Positions 21,813 to 36,700 of a stretch of DNA of 64,000 bases are shown piece after piece. The notes beneath the pieces were generated by a model that did not search any database, was not told the DNA's origin, and saw only the letters and a list, made by a program, of their open reading frames with translations. The translations under genes and the position numbers were made by a program. Source of the stretch: Zeugodacus cucurbitae (Eukaryota > Arthropoda > Insecta > Diptera > Tephritidae); NCBI RefSeq assembly GCF_028554725.1, contig NC_071669.1:49927501-49991500 (forward strand), in the 5' to 3' direction. The stretch's first letter is position 1; every line of letters begins with the position of its first letter.

Positions 21813-22850
21813 ATGGTGTTCACTAACGCCGAAATTCGCGTTATTTTAAAGTTTTCCTTCATAAAAGGCAAATCCGCTAGAGAAACGTTCCGTGAGATTA
21901 ATGGTGTTTTGGGGCATGGTACTCTATCGCTTCGAACTGCGGAGGAATGTTTTCGACGATTCAGAGCGGATGAAAACGACACCATGGTTAAGCCAGCCGG
22001 CGGAAGACCTGTGACGACGAATCCGATTAAATCATGGAAAACATCGAGTTAGACCGGCATGTGACATCTCGTGACATCGGCCCAGGAGATGCGGGTTAGT
22101 CACCAAACCATTTTAAACCATCTGCAGAAGGTTGTATACACAAAAAAGCTTGATGTTTGGGTGCCGCATTATTTGACGCAAAATAACCTTATGGACCGAA
22201 TCAACATCTGCGATATGCTGCTGAAACGCAACGAACTCGACCCATTTTGAAGCGGATGGTGACTGGCGACGAAAAATGAATCACATACGACAATATCAAG
22301 CGAAAACGGTCGTGGTCGAAGGCCGTTGAATCGTCCCAAACAGTGGTGAAGCCTGGAATGACGGCCAGGAAGGTTTTGCTGTGAGTTTGGTGGAATTCTA
22401 CCTTCTACTGCGAACAACTGGACCGCTTGAAGCAGGCGAACGACCAAAAGCGTCCAGAATTGACCAACAGGCAGTGTGTAGTGTTCCACCAGAAAAACGC
22501 CAGACCACACACTTCGTTGATGATTCGTCAGAAGCTACGGCAGCTCGGATGGAAGGTTTTATCACATCCATCATATATCCCGGACATAGCGCTAAGTGAT
22601 TACCACCTGTTCCTGTCCATGGCGAACAACCTTGGTGGTGTAAAGTTGAAATCAGAAAAGGCGTGTGAAAAGAGGCCGCCTGAGTTCTTTGCAAAGGGGG
22701 GATTCTACGAGGGGGGGGGGGTATAATGAAGTTGCCGTCTAGATGGAAACAGATTATCGAACGAAACGGCGCATATTTGAACTAAATCCGATCACTGTAA
22801 TACTTTTTATAAAGCATTGAATAAAGTGCAAAAAAGCGGAAGGGACCTAA
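21813..22850 (+). mobile_element. mariner-family transposon, broken copy 2
   Basis: The plus strand starts with an intact N-terminal helix-turn-helix region (ATG at 21813; ARETFREINGVLGHGTLSLR, ECFRRF) and then suffers frameshifts. The first catalytic motif reads TGDEK followed by a stop where tryptophan is usual (about 22262-22280). The second reads HQKNARPHTS, so its catalytic aspartate is lysine. The third, PDIALSDYHLF, is kept (near 22580-22615). The 3' terminal repeat ends GCGGAAGGGACCTAA at 22836-22850 followed by TA. No 5' terminal repeat was found, so the element is also truncated on the left. Confidence 0.75.
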
Positions 22851-24615
22851 TATTTAATATTTAATCATAAATAAAGGCTAATGGCAAGTTAATATTATGA
22901 AGATATCTTATCATCATCATCAAATAATAAGAATATTAAAATATGGTGGCGTACTTACAGAGGCCTTAGTAATCAGTTTCATGGCTGGCAGATATCAAGG
23001 CAACCTAAATTTATGTTTATAAACATTTCAGATGAATATTTTATGAAAAGGAGAACTATACAAAAATACTTCAAATAACAATTTATTAATTTCCGAATAT
23101 TGAATTAGAATTTATTACTTAATAAATCTTATTTTTCATATCACCTCGGTTTAACACGAATTATCCCGCTGCTCTGTGGAGTAGTCAATATATCTATTTT
23201 TTAATATTTACGACGATGGATTTACTCAATTTAAGCACTATAATAAAGATTCATCTACTTTAGCAAACGATTTCATAAATATTTATATTACAGGCATAAT
23301 TCCGGTAAAGTGGTCACTTGCCAGCGCAGCGAACATCATAACCTTACGGTGGATTTATGAATTTTTCAGAGCATTAGCTAAAAATATAAATCAAGAAATG
23401 TTCGAAAACAAAATAAAAACGAAAACGACAGCAACAACAACAACAGCACAGAAATCAAACATAAAACGGATGCATACTTGCAAGCACACTTCCATTCGAC
23501 AATTTCCTAGCTAATCTACATGCTGCATGAACACATACACGAACCAACGCCTGCCAACATAAAAATCCACATATGCTTCGGCTAATTACAGGTAAGAATC
23601 TCAATTGCTCAATATAGCCCATATCGAGATGACCGACTTGACCCGAGCGCATTAGCCAACAAAACACTCAATTACGGTACTTAGCATACTTATAACGGTA
23701 TTTGTGTGTCTCTCTTTAAATGTGTGTGTGGCGAATGGGGTAAAAACGTACAACTCTACACGCAGTCGGAAAAGCTAAAAACAATAACAAATTTCCACAC
23801 TCGACTTTTTACTCACTGCAATTAACACTTATAGAGGACAGCTGGTGTGAGCGGAGCGTGAAAAATTCAATAAAAGCACACACGCACACAGAGATAGTAG
23901 TGTGTGCGAATGTAGCTGCTAATACCTCCATAAAGTGTCTTATGTGCGCCTAGGTCTAAATTCGTATATATATTTGTAGGCTAATATGTGTGCTTGTGTG
24001 TTTTGAAATGCAACAACAACAACAGTAAATATATATGCTTTTCCGCAAGCTATGAGCAGAAAATTGTCTACGCAAGTGCTAGTTCTAACGGCTACGTACA
24101 CCAAGTCCACTCAATATGTACACTAAATGAACACCAAAAACAACAACAACAACAACAATTGGCACATACACACACAGCTGAAAAATTCCCACTCGAAAAT
24201 AATTGCCACGTCTCGTTTGGGTAGAAATAGACGAAAAGATCGTCAGCCAGCGCCAAATTCACGAAATACTCTTTATTCGAACGACACCGGGATCTCTTGT
24301 TCAGTAGATCACCAGCCTTTCTCCGACGTTTATTACGAATTATTCGGTGACTCGGTGACAACTACAACTTTTTGTGTGTGGAGTGCGAAAAGATTTCAAT
24401 TTAGTCTCACACCTACAATACGACTTTTTTTTGTTACTGGAGGATAACAACTGCATTGCAGGGAATATTGAAATTTTTCCACCACAAATCGCCAGTTAAA
24501 TTTGACATAAAACGCGGGCGCGAACGAAGTGTTCACCTGAGTGAAAAACAAATAAATATTAATAATAATAAATTATTTTAATTTTATAAATTAAATATAC
24601 AACAACAATAAGAAA
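22851..24615 (+). promoter_or_regulatory. upstream and 5' leader region of paramyosin
   Basis: The leader and promoter of Prm should lie here. The last 200 bp before the ATG are AT-rich with CAA runs. E-box-like CAGCTG occurs at about 23840 and 24175, and CACCTG at about 24534. I cannot fix the transcription start or say whether an upstream non-coding exon exists. The short frames at 23988-24447 are low-complexity. Confidence 0.35.
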
Positions 24616-24738
24616 ATGTCCTCGTCGCAAGCAGTACGCTCATCGAAATACTCCTACAGGGCCACCTCAACTGGACCCGGTGGAGCTGACATCTCTATCG
24701 AATACAGCGCCGATTTGGCCGCCCTCTCTCGTTTGGAG
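24616..24738 (+). CDS. Prm: Prm coding exon 1
   Basis: Residues 1-41, the non-helical head starting MSSSQAVRSSKYSYRATS. The donor GTAAGC follows GAG; phase 0. Confidence 0.95.
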
Positions 24739-27700
24739 GTAAGCAGCGTGGCCGAAAATCGCAAAAATTAAATGATTGAATAAAAATTGATTAATTAAAT
24801 AAAAATTTATTAATTGAATAAAAAAGATTAATTAAATAAAAATTTATTAATCGAATAAAAATTGATTAATTGAATAAAAATAATTAATTAAATAAAAAAA
24901 TATTAAATAAATGAAATGATTAATCAATTAAATCAAAATTTATTAATTCAAGAAAAATTATTAAATTAATAAAAATTGATAAATTGAATAAAAATGATTA
25001 ATTAAATAAAAATTGATGAATTAAATAAAATTAATTAATTAAATTAAAAATAAAAGTTCAAAAAAACTGTTTTTTTTAATAAAAATATTTGAAAAACTCT
25101 GAACTAAAAATGTGTAAAAATATGACAATAAAAGTGCCCAGCGGATCCTCGAACATATTCAAGTACCCTTCTCGTGCGTACGCCACTTTTCGGCGCAGTG
25201 ATATGTGAAATTTGTGGACGAAGTAAAAAGATTGAGGATTCAGCTGCAAAGCAGAGTGAAAAATGTGCTCGTGCGGATTTGTAGAATGAAAAGCTGGCAA
25301 ATACACATGCATACTATGACTTAATTTACAAATACATACAAATGTATGTATGTATGCATGCTAGACGAATTATGTAATAAAACGAAAAACGTCAAGCAGC
25401 AGAGAATTTGTGAAATATGTAGATGCGTGTGTATTTTTGGTACGAGAACGAGTTTAAAAAAAGACACTATAAACCGAACCGTGTGCATACATACCTTTGT
25501 GTGTGTGTACGTATTTAGATGAGAATGTACTGAAAAATATATGCATATTTGCGTAAAATGATTTGTGACTGAACTGAAATGAATTTATGAGAACTTGTAA
25601 ATATATATTTTGAAAAAAATATATAAATTTTTTAATAAAGTGATATAATGAAAATACACAATTTAATAACGCTTAAACGCGCGTAAAATAATTAAATAAA
25701 TTTTATAAAATGTAAATGTTGTGAAAATGATGAATTTCGCTTTACTTGCAGGATAAAATCCGTTTGCTCCAAGATGATCTTGAAGTCGAACGTGAATTGC
25801 GCCAAAGGGTAAGTAACGGGTGTGGGGGTTATAATGATATATAAATATTTTTTTTTTTTTTTAAATAAGAGAAATTCAAACAAATGAGTTAAAATTAGAA
25901 TATAACAATATAAAAAAACAGTAAAAAAAAAATTAAAATTAAAAAAGAAATGATTATTATTATTTTAGACTATTATTTAACTAAACTTTTCAATATTAAA
26001 AATAAAATATTTAAAAACTTATTTTCTAAATTATGTTTTTAGAAAATTGAGAAAACAAGTAAAAGCTTAAAAAGCTTTCCTTTGTTTATCATATTTTTAT
26101 TCAGCGCTTTTTCCATCATTCTTCATAAAGCGCTATAAAGTTAGGTTATGTTAATCTTCAACAAACAGCTAGTTCTAGAACAAAGCGCATATATGATGTA
26201 GATAAGTAACAACAAAACAATAGCATTTAAGCTTTTTAACGCACAACGCGGCACCACCTGGTTTAAGTTGATCCTAAACCCTGAAATATTTTTTAATTCC
26301 AAATTTTATTCAATATTTTACTTAATTACAAACCTTTGAAATTTAGAATTCTAGCAGTTCCAACCAACCTCTTCGGATATCTTTTGTTAATATTTTGTTA
26401 AATAAAGGTTTGGTAAGCATATATTATAATAGCTATAACAACGAAATTAATATTACAAAAACTGTAGATCTTGATGTTTTTCTTCTGTATATACTGTAAA
26501 GTTGAGCGAGAAATTCACAGGGTACAGGTCTCGGCGATACAATCAATCCAACGGATAGTGTCCATGTTTTAACAAATACTCAAAATATAGTAATGAAGAG
26601 GATTTAGAGCAGCTTATTTTAAGTAATAAAAATGTCTCAGAGATGTCATTGTAGACACATCTTCGAAACGAAGATCATCTTGCTTCCACTTTTTTATAAG
26701 ATCGTGTGGAGCGGCGATAACTTTTACGTTTTTATTTAAGTAAATATAGTCTCCATTCCTTCCTTGGTAGATTAGAAACTTTCTAAGCTTCAAATACTAC
26801 AAACGCCTTACAAAAAAAATATAAACACTTTCTTCAAACCAAAATTGTTCAACGGTTCACAGCCAACTACCTGCTAAAGTCTACTCTACGTAGCCTCAAA
26901 TTCCAAATTCTTGCGAAATTACTTTTAAACGCCACTAAAACATTTCGATTGTTTCCAATTGCAAACGAAGAATAGAGAAACGAGCGAAAGTGGATTGCAA
27001 ACAAGAAAAAATGTCGAAGAAAAAGTATAACTAAGTGAGTGCAGCGGCAAAAACAATGTGAAGCTACAAACAGTTTGCTAATTATAAATTACCCTTGCGT
27101 GCAGCAGCGAGCGATATTGTTGTGCATTGAACTTCAATCGCATTTCACTTGCACTGAGCTTGCCGAGGCGCTGATGACGACGGCTGAGATAAGCGCAGAT
27201 TTTAATTGAAAGCTACAGCACCAGCGCCAAGCGGCAAACAGACAAAATGGAGATACAAATAAAAATAAAAAAAGAAAAGCAAAAACAAAATTTACAACGA
27301 AAGTAAATGCAAATGGCAGAGGCGGCAATAAATGCATGTAAACTATGCAATGGTTAAAGAAAGTAGCGTTGCTCATACGCCGTGTAGCACTCAAAGTGGT
27401 GGGGCGAAGGCAGCTTAGTGAGCATAGCAAAGAATTAATAGCAAAAGATAGCACAAAATGTATAAAGTATGGGAACTGGGAAGTGTTGCGTGGCATTGCG
27501 ACAAATTTAGACAGCACTCCTGGTCCGGGTGAACACAAAATGTGGCAGAGAAAGCGTAAAATTTTATGAGCACCCAATAAAAATTTTACTGCAATTTTAT
27601 AAAATAATAGAAGAGTAGCAGTAGTCTCGAAAGTGCTGAAATTTTTATTAAGTAAAAAAACATTTAAACTCTCCACCGCCAACAGCTGTTGCCTGGCAGC

Positions 27701-30700
27701 GCCGCAAAGCAACAAGCAAAGCACAACCAAGAGGAAATCGAACGATCCTAACACAAGCAAATAGCACACAAATACCACAGCGAAATGCCTAGCGCACGGC
27801 AAGCGAGCGGTGAGCGGCGAATAATGCTAAATTTAGCAGCGACATTCAATACAAATGATTAAAAATTTCACATTAAGCGAATATTAAAAAGCCAACGAAA
27901 AAATCTTTTCCAACACACACAGGCATGAGAATTCATATGCATATATCTTTATGAGTTTCCATATACATATAAATCTTCTCATACATATGTAAGCTTGTAT
28001 GCTGTCGTTATGCGCCTGTGTGTGTGTGTGTTTTAGTCAAATATTAAATATTTTTTTACAAAAAAAAAGTTATTTTTTGTGGGTCATAAAAAGTGGCCAT
28101 GACTAAAGGCAAAGCAGAGAAATTGAAAATTAAAAAACGAAAATAAAAATAAAAATGCTAAGTAATCCAATGCCGAATTAGCCAGCAAGCTAGAATTTAT
28201 AAAAGATTTTTTTTTTTATTAAGTACTATATATATGCATATAGTATTATTTACGATATACAAATTGTATATATTTCTATGCTTTATATTCCCTGCTGTGT
28301 TTCTTGGACCTCACAAATGCTTTTCTGTGTCACATTGCCGCTTATTTGCCGCGCTGTCTTGCTCACTTTAGTCATACAGTTGTAGGCAGTTGTCAAAATA
28401 TATGAAAAACAGCATGTTGCTTCTCATCTAATGAGCTTTTTTGGGCTAAAAATTGTTGGCGTTTGATGCATGCGTCGCTTGAAAACAAAACAAGCTACAA
28501 TTCACTTGAAAAATAATCAAAAACTCGTAATAAATGTTTTTGAAATATGCACTGAATGTTTTCAACTTTATTCAGCGCTCTCTCAATTAATTATTATCAG
28601 TTAATAATATTAGAAAAAAAATTTCAAAAAACAAAAATCTCTAAAACCATCAAATAAATAATGTTGGAGCAAATACACCTAATTTCTGATTCAAAAATAA
28701 AGTCAAAGTTTGTCAAATTTCAAAACTTCTGTGTCAAAATAAAGTCAAAGTTTGTCAAATTTCAAAACTTCTGTGTCAAAACAAAGTCAAAGTTTGTCAA
28801 ATTTCAAAACTTCTATGTCAAAATAAAGTCAGAGTTTGTCAATTTTCAAAACTTCTGTGTCAAAATTAGATCAAAGTTTGACAAATTTCAAAACTTCTGT
28901 CAAAATAATGTTAAAATTTTACAAAAATTTCCAATTTGTATGTCAAAATTTGTCAAATTTCAAATCAAAATAGCTGAAAAAAAATACTCTCTGAAATATT
29001 CCTCACATTCTCTGGGGTCCAACAAAGAAATTGTATTTTTGCATTAAAATATGTCAATTTTTTATTCTAAAAATTTTTTAGAACAAATGTACAATTTTGA
29101 CACCGGGTACAATATTAACTGTATAATAAAAAATTTCCAAAATATTGTATTACTTTCTCTACTTTATAAAAGCTCCATGGAAAATTTTTTGATGAAATGT
29201 CCATAATTTCTATTTTATAAAAATCTAATTCTATGTTTTTGTCAAAATTTGACACTTGTCAAAAAAACGAGCTGTTAAACAAATACCTGTTCAAAATCTA
29301 GAACTTTTTAGGTTTTTGTTATGATATTAATGATTTTTTATTTTAAGAAATTCTTACGGCAAATGTCAAAAAACATGTCAGTTTTGTTAAAGTTGATTGA
29401 AGAGATATTGACCATATATAATGAATAGTTTGATTCAGAAAACGTTTCAAAAGGGTTGTTATGCTATAGAAAGCTTTCCTATTATTCCACTGACTCTCCA
29501 CAAATGTTATATATACGAGCCTTGAAATTAATTTTGTAGCAATTAAAACCAAGAAATTGAGTTCTTATTGATCTACTGGAACAGTAACTTGGACTCTATA
29601 TAAAAGTATTCAGTCGCGGAGAAAAGATGAATTATTTAAAAACCATAATATTCATTAAAGGCTTATTTCCATATCAAAATCATAAAATCGTTTTGGAGAC
29701 TTATTATTATAAATACTCATACATAATTTCACTTCAAACATATGTTTGTCCTACCATAATTCCTTACGAGGTCAGCTGACGATCACTTAGATTGCTGTGG
29801 CCGCATATTCGCTGTCAGCTTTGTAGATGATGCTCGTCAACACACAGTGTTCTAGCGGCCAGTCTATCTATCTATGATTAAGTGTACCATATATGCATTG
29901 ATGTATTGTATCTAATAATATGTGCGTAGGTATGAGTGTGTATATTTAAATGAGTCACTGCAAAGTGTGTGTCCATGTGTCACTAGTTTATTTTGGTAAA
30001 ACAAATTTTCCGTTTCTACAGTTCCGAAAAACAATAAAACTTTTGTTCAACTTTTAATTTCACCGGTAATTTTGCCTATACTATATTGTATGTGTGAGAT
30101 ATATTCGAGATTATTTTATGCTTCCCAGAAGCTGTTGCTTATTTGGTGCATGTATTAATGAATTTCGCGCTGGAATAAAATTTCTGGTTGTTATAGTTTT
30201 CGAAATTTAAAGATTGCACCTAATTTATTGCGGCATTAATCGGTTGGTTCTGTATAGCACTGATATTTTGCAGCTGTAATTTTCAAGGAATTATAAATTA
30301 TACATACCAACTTATGTAGATTTGTATTCTATGTAGTTATACATTAAAAAAAAAAGAAAAAGAAATATTCAACGGATGCTCAGAGTAGATATCAATGAAC
30401 CCTAAAGCCATTATTTTAGTAAAAAAAAATTGATTTTTAGAAATCAATAATGGAATTAAAAATATATATAAGTGTTTAATATACATATATACATACACAT
30501 ATAAAGTTATTTTTGCATTTAATTCAATTTATATTAAAAATATAAATTATTTATGATGAATTAAATTTAAAACAATAGAAAAACTATGAAAAATATGTTT
30601 TAAAAAAATTTAATTTTTTTTTTAATTTGTAAAAAATTATTCCAGTATTTTTTATTAAAAATGTAAATTTTTTCCACTTAAAATTAAAAACAAAATTTAA

Positions 30701-33700
30701 AAAATTGAAATATAAAATATATATTAATTTTTTTACGAAATGTTTCTCTAAATCCCCAGAAAAAAGATGCAGAAAATCCATAAATTAAAAGTTTAAATTA
30801 AATTAAATTAATTTAATTTAATTATAATAAAAAATTTGGAATCCTAGAAAAATTTTCGAAAAAATTTGAAAATTTTCTCTAAATCCTCAGAAAAAGATGC
30901 TGAAAATCCATAAATTAAATGTTTGCCATCTACATATATACCTTCAAATTTAAAATAGAATATTTTTTATTTTATTTCTCAATATTTTACACACAAAAGC
31001 AACGCTGAGTTCGCCGCATTGCGAGAACATTCCATTTCTTTAGCCTCTATCCAAACACATATATGCATGTATAAATATACACACAAAAGCACCGTTATAC
31101 ACCTCAGAGTTTCGCCTAGTATATGCGTTTGCAAATCGTGCTGCGCCGCCATCTAACACTCCTCATAATAGCCGCCACAAATGACTTCCAAATGTATACG
31201 CACATACTACAACACAATGTTGCTTTATTTTATACGCTTGTGAAATTTGGAATGATTTTTAATGATATGAAGTAGGTCATTTTAAACAGAAAATTCTAAC
31301 GGAAAAAAAATCTAAATGAAAAACCTACACACATTGTATTTGATATATTTCTCGGCGCTTTAATTAAAATCATTAAAATATTTTCCATGCAATGTAGCGT
31401 CAATACAAACACACACACACGTATCTATACATATAAGAACCGCTTGTAATTATAAGCAAAATAATTTTTATAATCTTGCACTTGTGTTTATGTGATACGT
31501 GAGTTCTTGAAGTTGCTTCGAAAATATACAAAATGTGTATATACATACATAAATTGATATATGTATATAAAGGCATTTCCACATGTTTAACAGTTTATAA
31601 CACCTACAAAATGCTGTAAGTTCAGGCTGCATGTTGCAATTCTGCGTGCTTACACTCAACAAATTTTACATTTTTACGATTGCTGGCCTTTTGCCATTAC
31701 AACATTTACACGAAAATTAAAAATAATTATTACTAAATGTCCGAATTGTGGTTATATTTTCATTAGTGCGAAATATTTGCTTTGCCTGTTGTAGGTGTTG
31801 ATGGATGCTTTGTCATGTTTAGCTCATAACTGTAGGCGTCATTTTGATATAAAAGACATAAGGCATAACTGCAAATTACACACGAATTTTAATTAAATTT
31901 TGGACGTTGCAATTCTGAAGACGTCGTTGTCTGTCTCATAGGTCAGTTTGGAGTTTGTAGCAAGGAAGAATTTTATAAAATGTTTTAAATTTCTCTAGTA
32001 CCGACTGTCTAAGTGTCAAAATGAAGCTCGAACATCTTCAGCGTTTTATTTTTTTTAATATGCGATTTGAAGCTTGTAAAAAAACATGAAAATTTACCAA
32101 CCTGTAGTTTTGGGTCTCATATTTTAAGGCAAAAATGTATATCCCGACCAGCTATGCAAAATTTTGTAAAGTAAATCGTAAACACTATGCCTCGAGCCCC
32201 AAAAAATTGGTTTCCTAGCCTCAAATACACTTTCCAGGTCCATATTCCATTGTCATCTAGAAAACTTCAATTCATATCTTTTTAACCAAACCCTTGACTA
32301 ACTCTATTTTCAGTTAGTAGAGATAAATCTACATATCAGTGGAATTCTCCATCTGACTTGAAACTTTTCTATACTCATTTTGAATTTTCGAATTTCTAAA
32401 TCCACTTCACAACTAGATATTAACCGATCTCACCGATTACAGGTGATTGTTTAGTTTATAAAGGTACATCAAAATACAAAGAATTTCTATGGCTATTTCC
32501 CAAAATGTTTCATATTTTGTGGTTAGGTAAATTTCATGAATTTTTGGATTTCAAAATTTAATACATAACTGAATTTTTATAAAATAAATATTAATTTATA
32601 TATTAGAAAATTTAAACTCAATAAAAAAAGATGGCTGAAAAGACCGATCACATCATGTCAGGGTAGGTGTCTTAGCTAAATTTTGTGTAGTATTCACGGT
32701 GGTAGCATAATTCATATTCAAGAACTGCTGGAGTACACTAGAGGTTACGAAAATATTTATTAGAAAATTTCGCTCTGCAAAATCAACAATATTACTATGA
32801 TTGTCATATGATGGTGCCTACAACTTTCAAATCAAGGCTTTATATGGAGACTTCTGATAAGTATGAGAGGAGAAAAAGAGATATTATAAAATATATCGAA
32901 TTTCATAAGCTTAAATCCTATAAGTTAGGAGTGGAAAGACAAAATCAAACAGAGTGTGCTGTTTTTGGTCTATAGATCTTTACATTCTTATACCATAAGG
33001 TTTGATATACCTGGTTGAAACCGAATAAAGTGTAATACATGTATATTCAAATGGATCTAATAATCTTAAGTTGTAGATATTGTTTATCTTCAGTAAGAAA
33101 TCAGCTTTTTCCCATTCCTTAGACACTAAAATCATATTGAATCTGAAATGTGTTTAAACGAGTTCCTTCGTCTTACTAAATAGTAATGAATAAAGTACGG
33201 TTATTAATTATGGTTAGAAAAACTAAAATATTTTATTAAAAATTTTGGAATATGGAAATTTCGAATAATGAGTTATGAGATTATTAATATTATATTTTAG
33301 TTTAAGGGTTAATAAATATTTAAGATCGATAAATTCTCATACCAAAAAAATATTTCCAATATACATATGTTATTTCAAAAAGTCATTAATGCAAAACAAA
33401 AGAAGTAAATAAATAAAAAATAACTGTTCAAAACAAAATTCTTAGTGCTTATTTCAAAAATATAGATATTCTAACAGCTTTTATATGATTGTACTAAATG
33501 CTAATAACAATCGAAATAGGCAATGTGAGTAAATAAAAACAAAAAATATTGTTTTGAAATTAAACAAGAATTTTTCCAAAGCAAATAAATCCATATAAAT
33601 ATTTGTAGTTGAATGAAGTATACATAGAAAATAATAATAAAAAAGACAAATATGTAAGGCTAAATTGTAATAAATAATTGAAAAAACTGTCAATATTTAT

Positions 33701-36700
33701 AAACAAATATTTTTATTAAATTTTTTGTTGTAAGAATTTCTGTTATTTTCAAAACTGTTGGGAGCATATATATTTTTCATTTTATATGAATATTTATTAA
33801 ATGAATTTCTACAACTTTACAGATCGAGCGCGAGAAGGCCGATCTCAGCGTGCAGGTCATTCAGATGTCCGAACGTCTTGAGGAAGCTGAAGGCGGCGCT
33901 GAACATCAGGTGAGTTCACTCAAAAAACAAGAATTCTATAGTTTTACAATAACAATAAAAACAAATAATTATTCTTAATATTTTTTCTGCAATTCCTTGC
34001 TTAGTTCGAGGCAAATCGCAAGCGTGATGCCGAATTATTGAAGCTCCGCAAATTGCTTGAGGATGTCCACCTCGAATCCGAAGAAACTGCCATTCTTCTG
34101 AAGAAGAAGCACAACGAAATTATTGCGGATTTCCAAGAACAAGTCGAAATCCTAACGAAAGCGAAGTCCAGGTGAGTGTGTCGTTTGCAGGAAGCCAATA
34201 AAGCAATGCAATAAAGAAAGCTTTAGCTTGCTTTTTAGTAGTGCATCAGAAAAGTAGCTTAAAGCGCGCTTGTATAAAATAAAAGTTGTTTCTTTGAGTT
34301 TTAAACACATATACATACTTACATATATACAAATGTATATATACATAGCAAGATATGCAATACATATATATAAGTATATATACGCCTTTAATACTCAACC
34401 CGTTACACATTTTAACCGTTATAACACATGCATACATACATAAGTTTCTTGACAATTCATTGAACTTAACACTAGTAACCCCACTGAAATCGTGGGTCAA
34501 CATGACCTCGTCTGTCCACGCTCGTAATTGTGTCAATATGTCAGTGAGTTAGTCAGCAAAAATTCCATTTCGTTTAATGTTTATGCAGAAACGTTGCATT
34601 TTATATGCGGAAAATATTTCGCGCAAAATAAATAATTGTGTGCAATGCGCTTGACATACAGTGTACAACAAAAAAAAACATACAAAATACATATAAATTG
34701 CAGTAAAGCGTTGAAAACCGTTGTTTATCTAAGTGAAAAAATTCTGTGTGGATCTAGAAATGCCTCAGATACATAAAATGATGTTGAAATATACAAAATG
34801 TTTATACACATGTGTCTGTAATTACTTGTATATAAATAGTATATAGCACATATGGGTATGTGTATGTATGTATCGGTGTATAAAAGCAAGCGATTGCGAA
34901 AAGTGTTCGTTGAAATCTCATATTTCCAAAATCCAAAAATAAAATAAATTGTGTCGAAATATTTTTCAAGGCTACAGATACACACAGTCGTTGGTAGAGC
35001 GGGAGTAGCGCACCGCAGTTGCGCACTCTTCGTAAGTTGTTAGACGATCTAGCATATTTACTTTGAACATTAAAAGCTTGTTCTCAATTAACTGTTAAAC
35101 TTAAATAATTAAAATCATTGAAAAAATAATATTTTCAACGAGTTTGAAAAACAGTTTAAAAATTATTTAAAAAAAAATATTTATATTCCCTGCTTTTATG
35201 CTCACACTCCCACACTACACTTTGTAACTGTGTGTGGGCCGTATAGCTTTCACCTGTGGTCCTGCGCACTTCCATGCATGAATATCGACTTGATGAGCTT
35301 GCGACACAAGCTATTCGACCCACTCCCACTACTACAACACAGCTATAACAGCTCACTTGTTCGTTTTCTGCACAAGCAAGATCTTCACTACCTAGCGAAA
35401 GCTTTTGCCACAAAAGCTCTCAACTTAATGACCAATGAGCCACGCTGAAAATCTCAACAAATTTTCTTATTTTTTTCTTCTATTTTCTTGCACATTTTAT
35501 TTATTGTTTTGTTCTTGTACTCAAATGTTCAGCACTTACACAGAACAAAAAAAGAAAATAAAAGCAAAAGCAAAAACATAAATATGTGTATATATACATA
35601 AATTGAGTCGAATAATGTGCGCATTTATTTTTAGAAAAATTTTTGAATTTTTCCTACACATTTTTCTACCTTTTTGCCGCACGGCCCACACAATGTTGCG
35701 CCGGTGGTTGTTAGCCGTTTGGCTGGTTCCGCTCAGCTTCTCCGCACTGTCGATCCAAATAAGTCTTTGATTTAGTAAATATTCAACGTGTTATTGTTGT
35801 TGTCTCTTTTTGACAAATTCACCTTTATGGAAATTTGATACTTTTTTTGCTGTGCGAATATGCAGAGCAAATGTAGAATTTATGAAGTATGCTATGAACT
35901 GCATAAGATGAGAAATATCGCTGGCTAAGTGACGGTCAGTGTTTTTGAATTAAAAAATATTATTATTTTTTAACAATATTCCTACCGAAATTTTTAAATG
36001 TTTTATGACTTTCTTATTATTTTTTTTAATAACCCATTATTTATCATAAATTATATTTTTCTTTAATTTTGATTTTTAATATGCGAGCTGGTGGCGCATA
36101 GAAACACCCTTAGTCGATCTTTCAGTTCTATCCGCAGCCAAAGAGTCTGCACTGAGAAAGCTCTTTCATGCATGTTTTCACTGATAGTTCATGCGCCCCT
36201 ATAGAATATATATATAGTTAACTCCTTACTATCAGTCAAAATATGCATAAAATAGCTTTTCAAGTTCGCAAGGAAAGAAAAAAAGAATTTAATTCAGAAT
36301 AACTTCGGTAGAATCGAAGATTAGATACCCTACAGAGAGAATTTGATATTCAAACGATTTGCAACTGTCCACTCTCTGCTTTTAGAACCTTATTGTGACG
36401 AGTATTCGAAGCTTTAAAGCTAAGTATTTGAGCTTTTACCAAAAGAAACCGTTATTTTAATAGTGGTAGTGATTAAAGGTACCCTTCTGATCACGTCTAT
36501 TCTTTTAATAAGATTATCAAGATGAATTTAGGCTTCAAAGCATATTAGTATTTCGTAAAGAAAAGTTTCTTGAGATTGTGTAAAAGTCAAAAGACGGCCA
36601 CCTTTATCTTAACAATATCAAACGTGTGGGTAAATGCAAAGAGATTCTGAAAGAATCCAATTAAAATTCTTGACAGTTTTTCATAAACTCAAAACCATCT

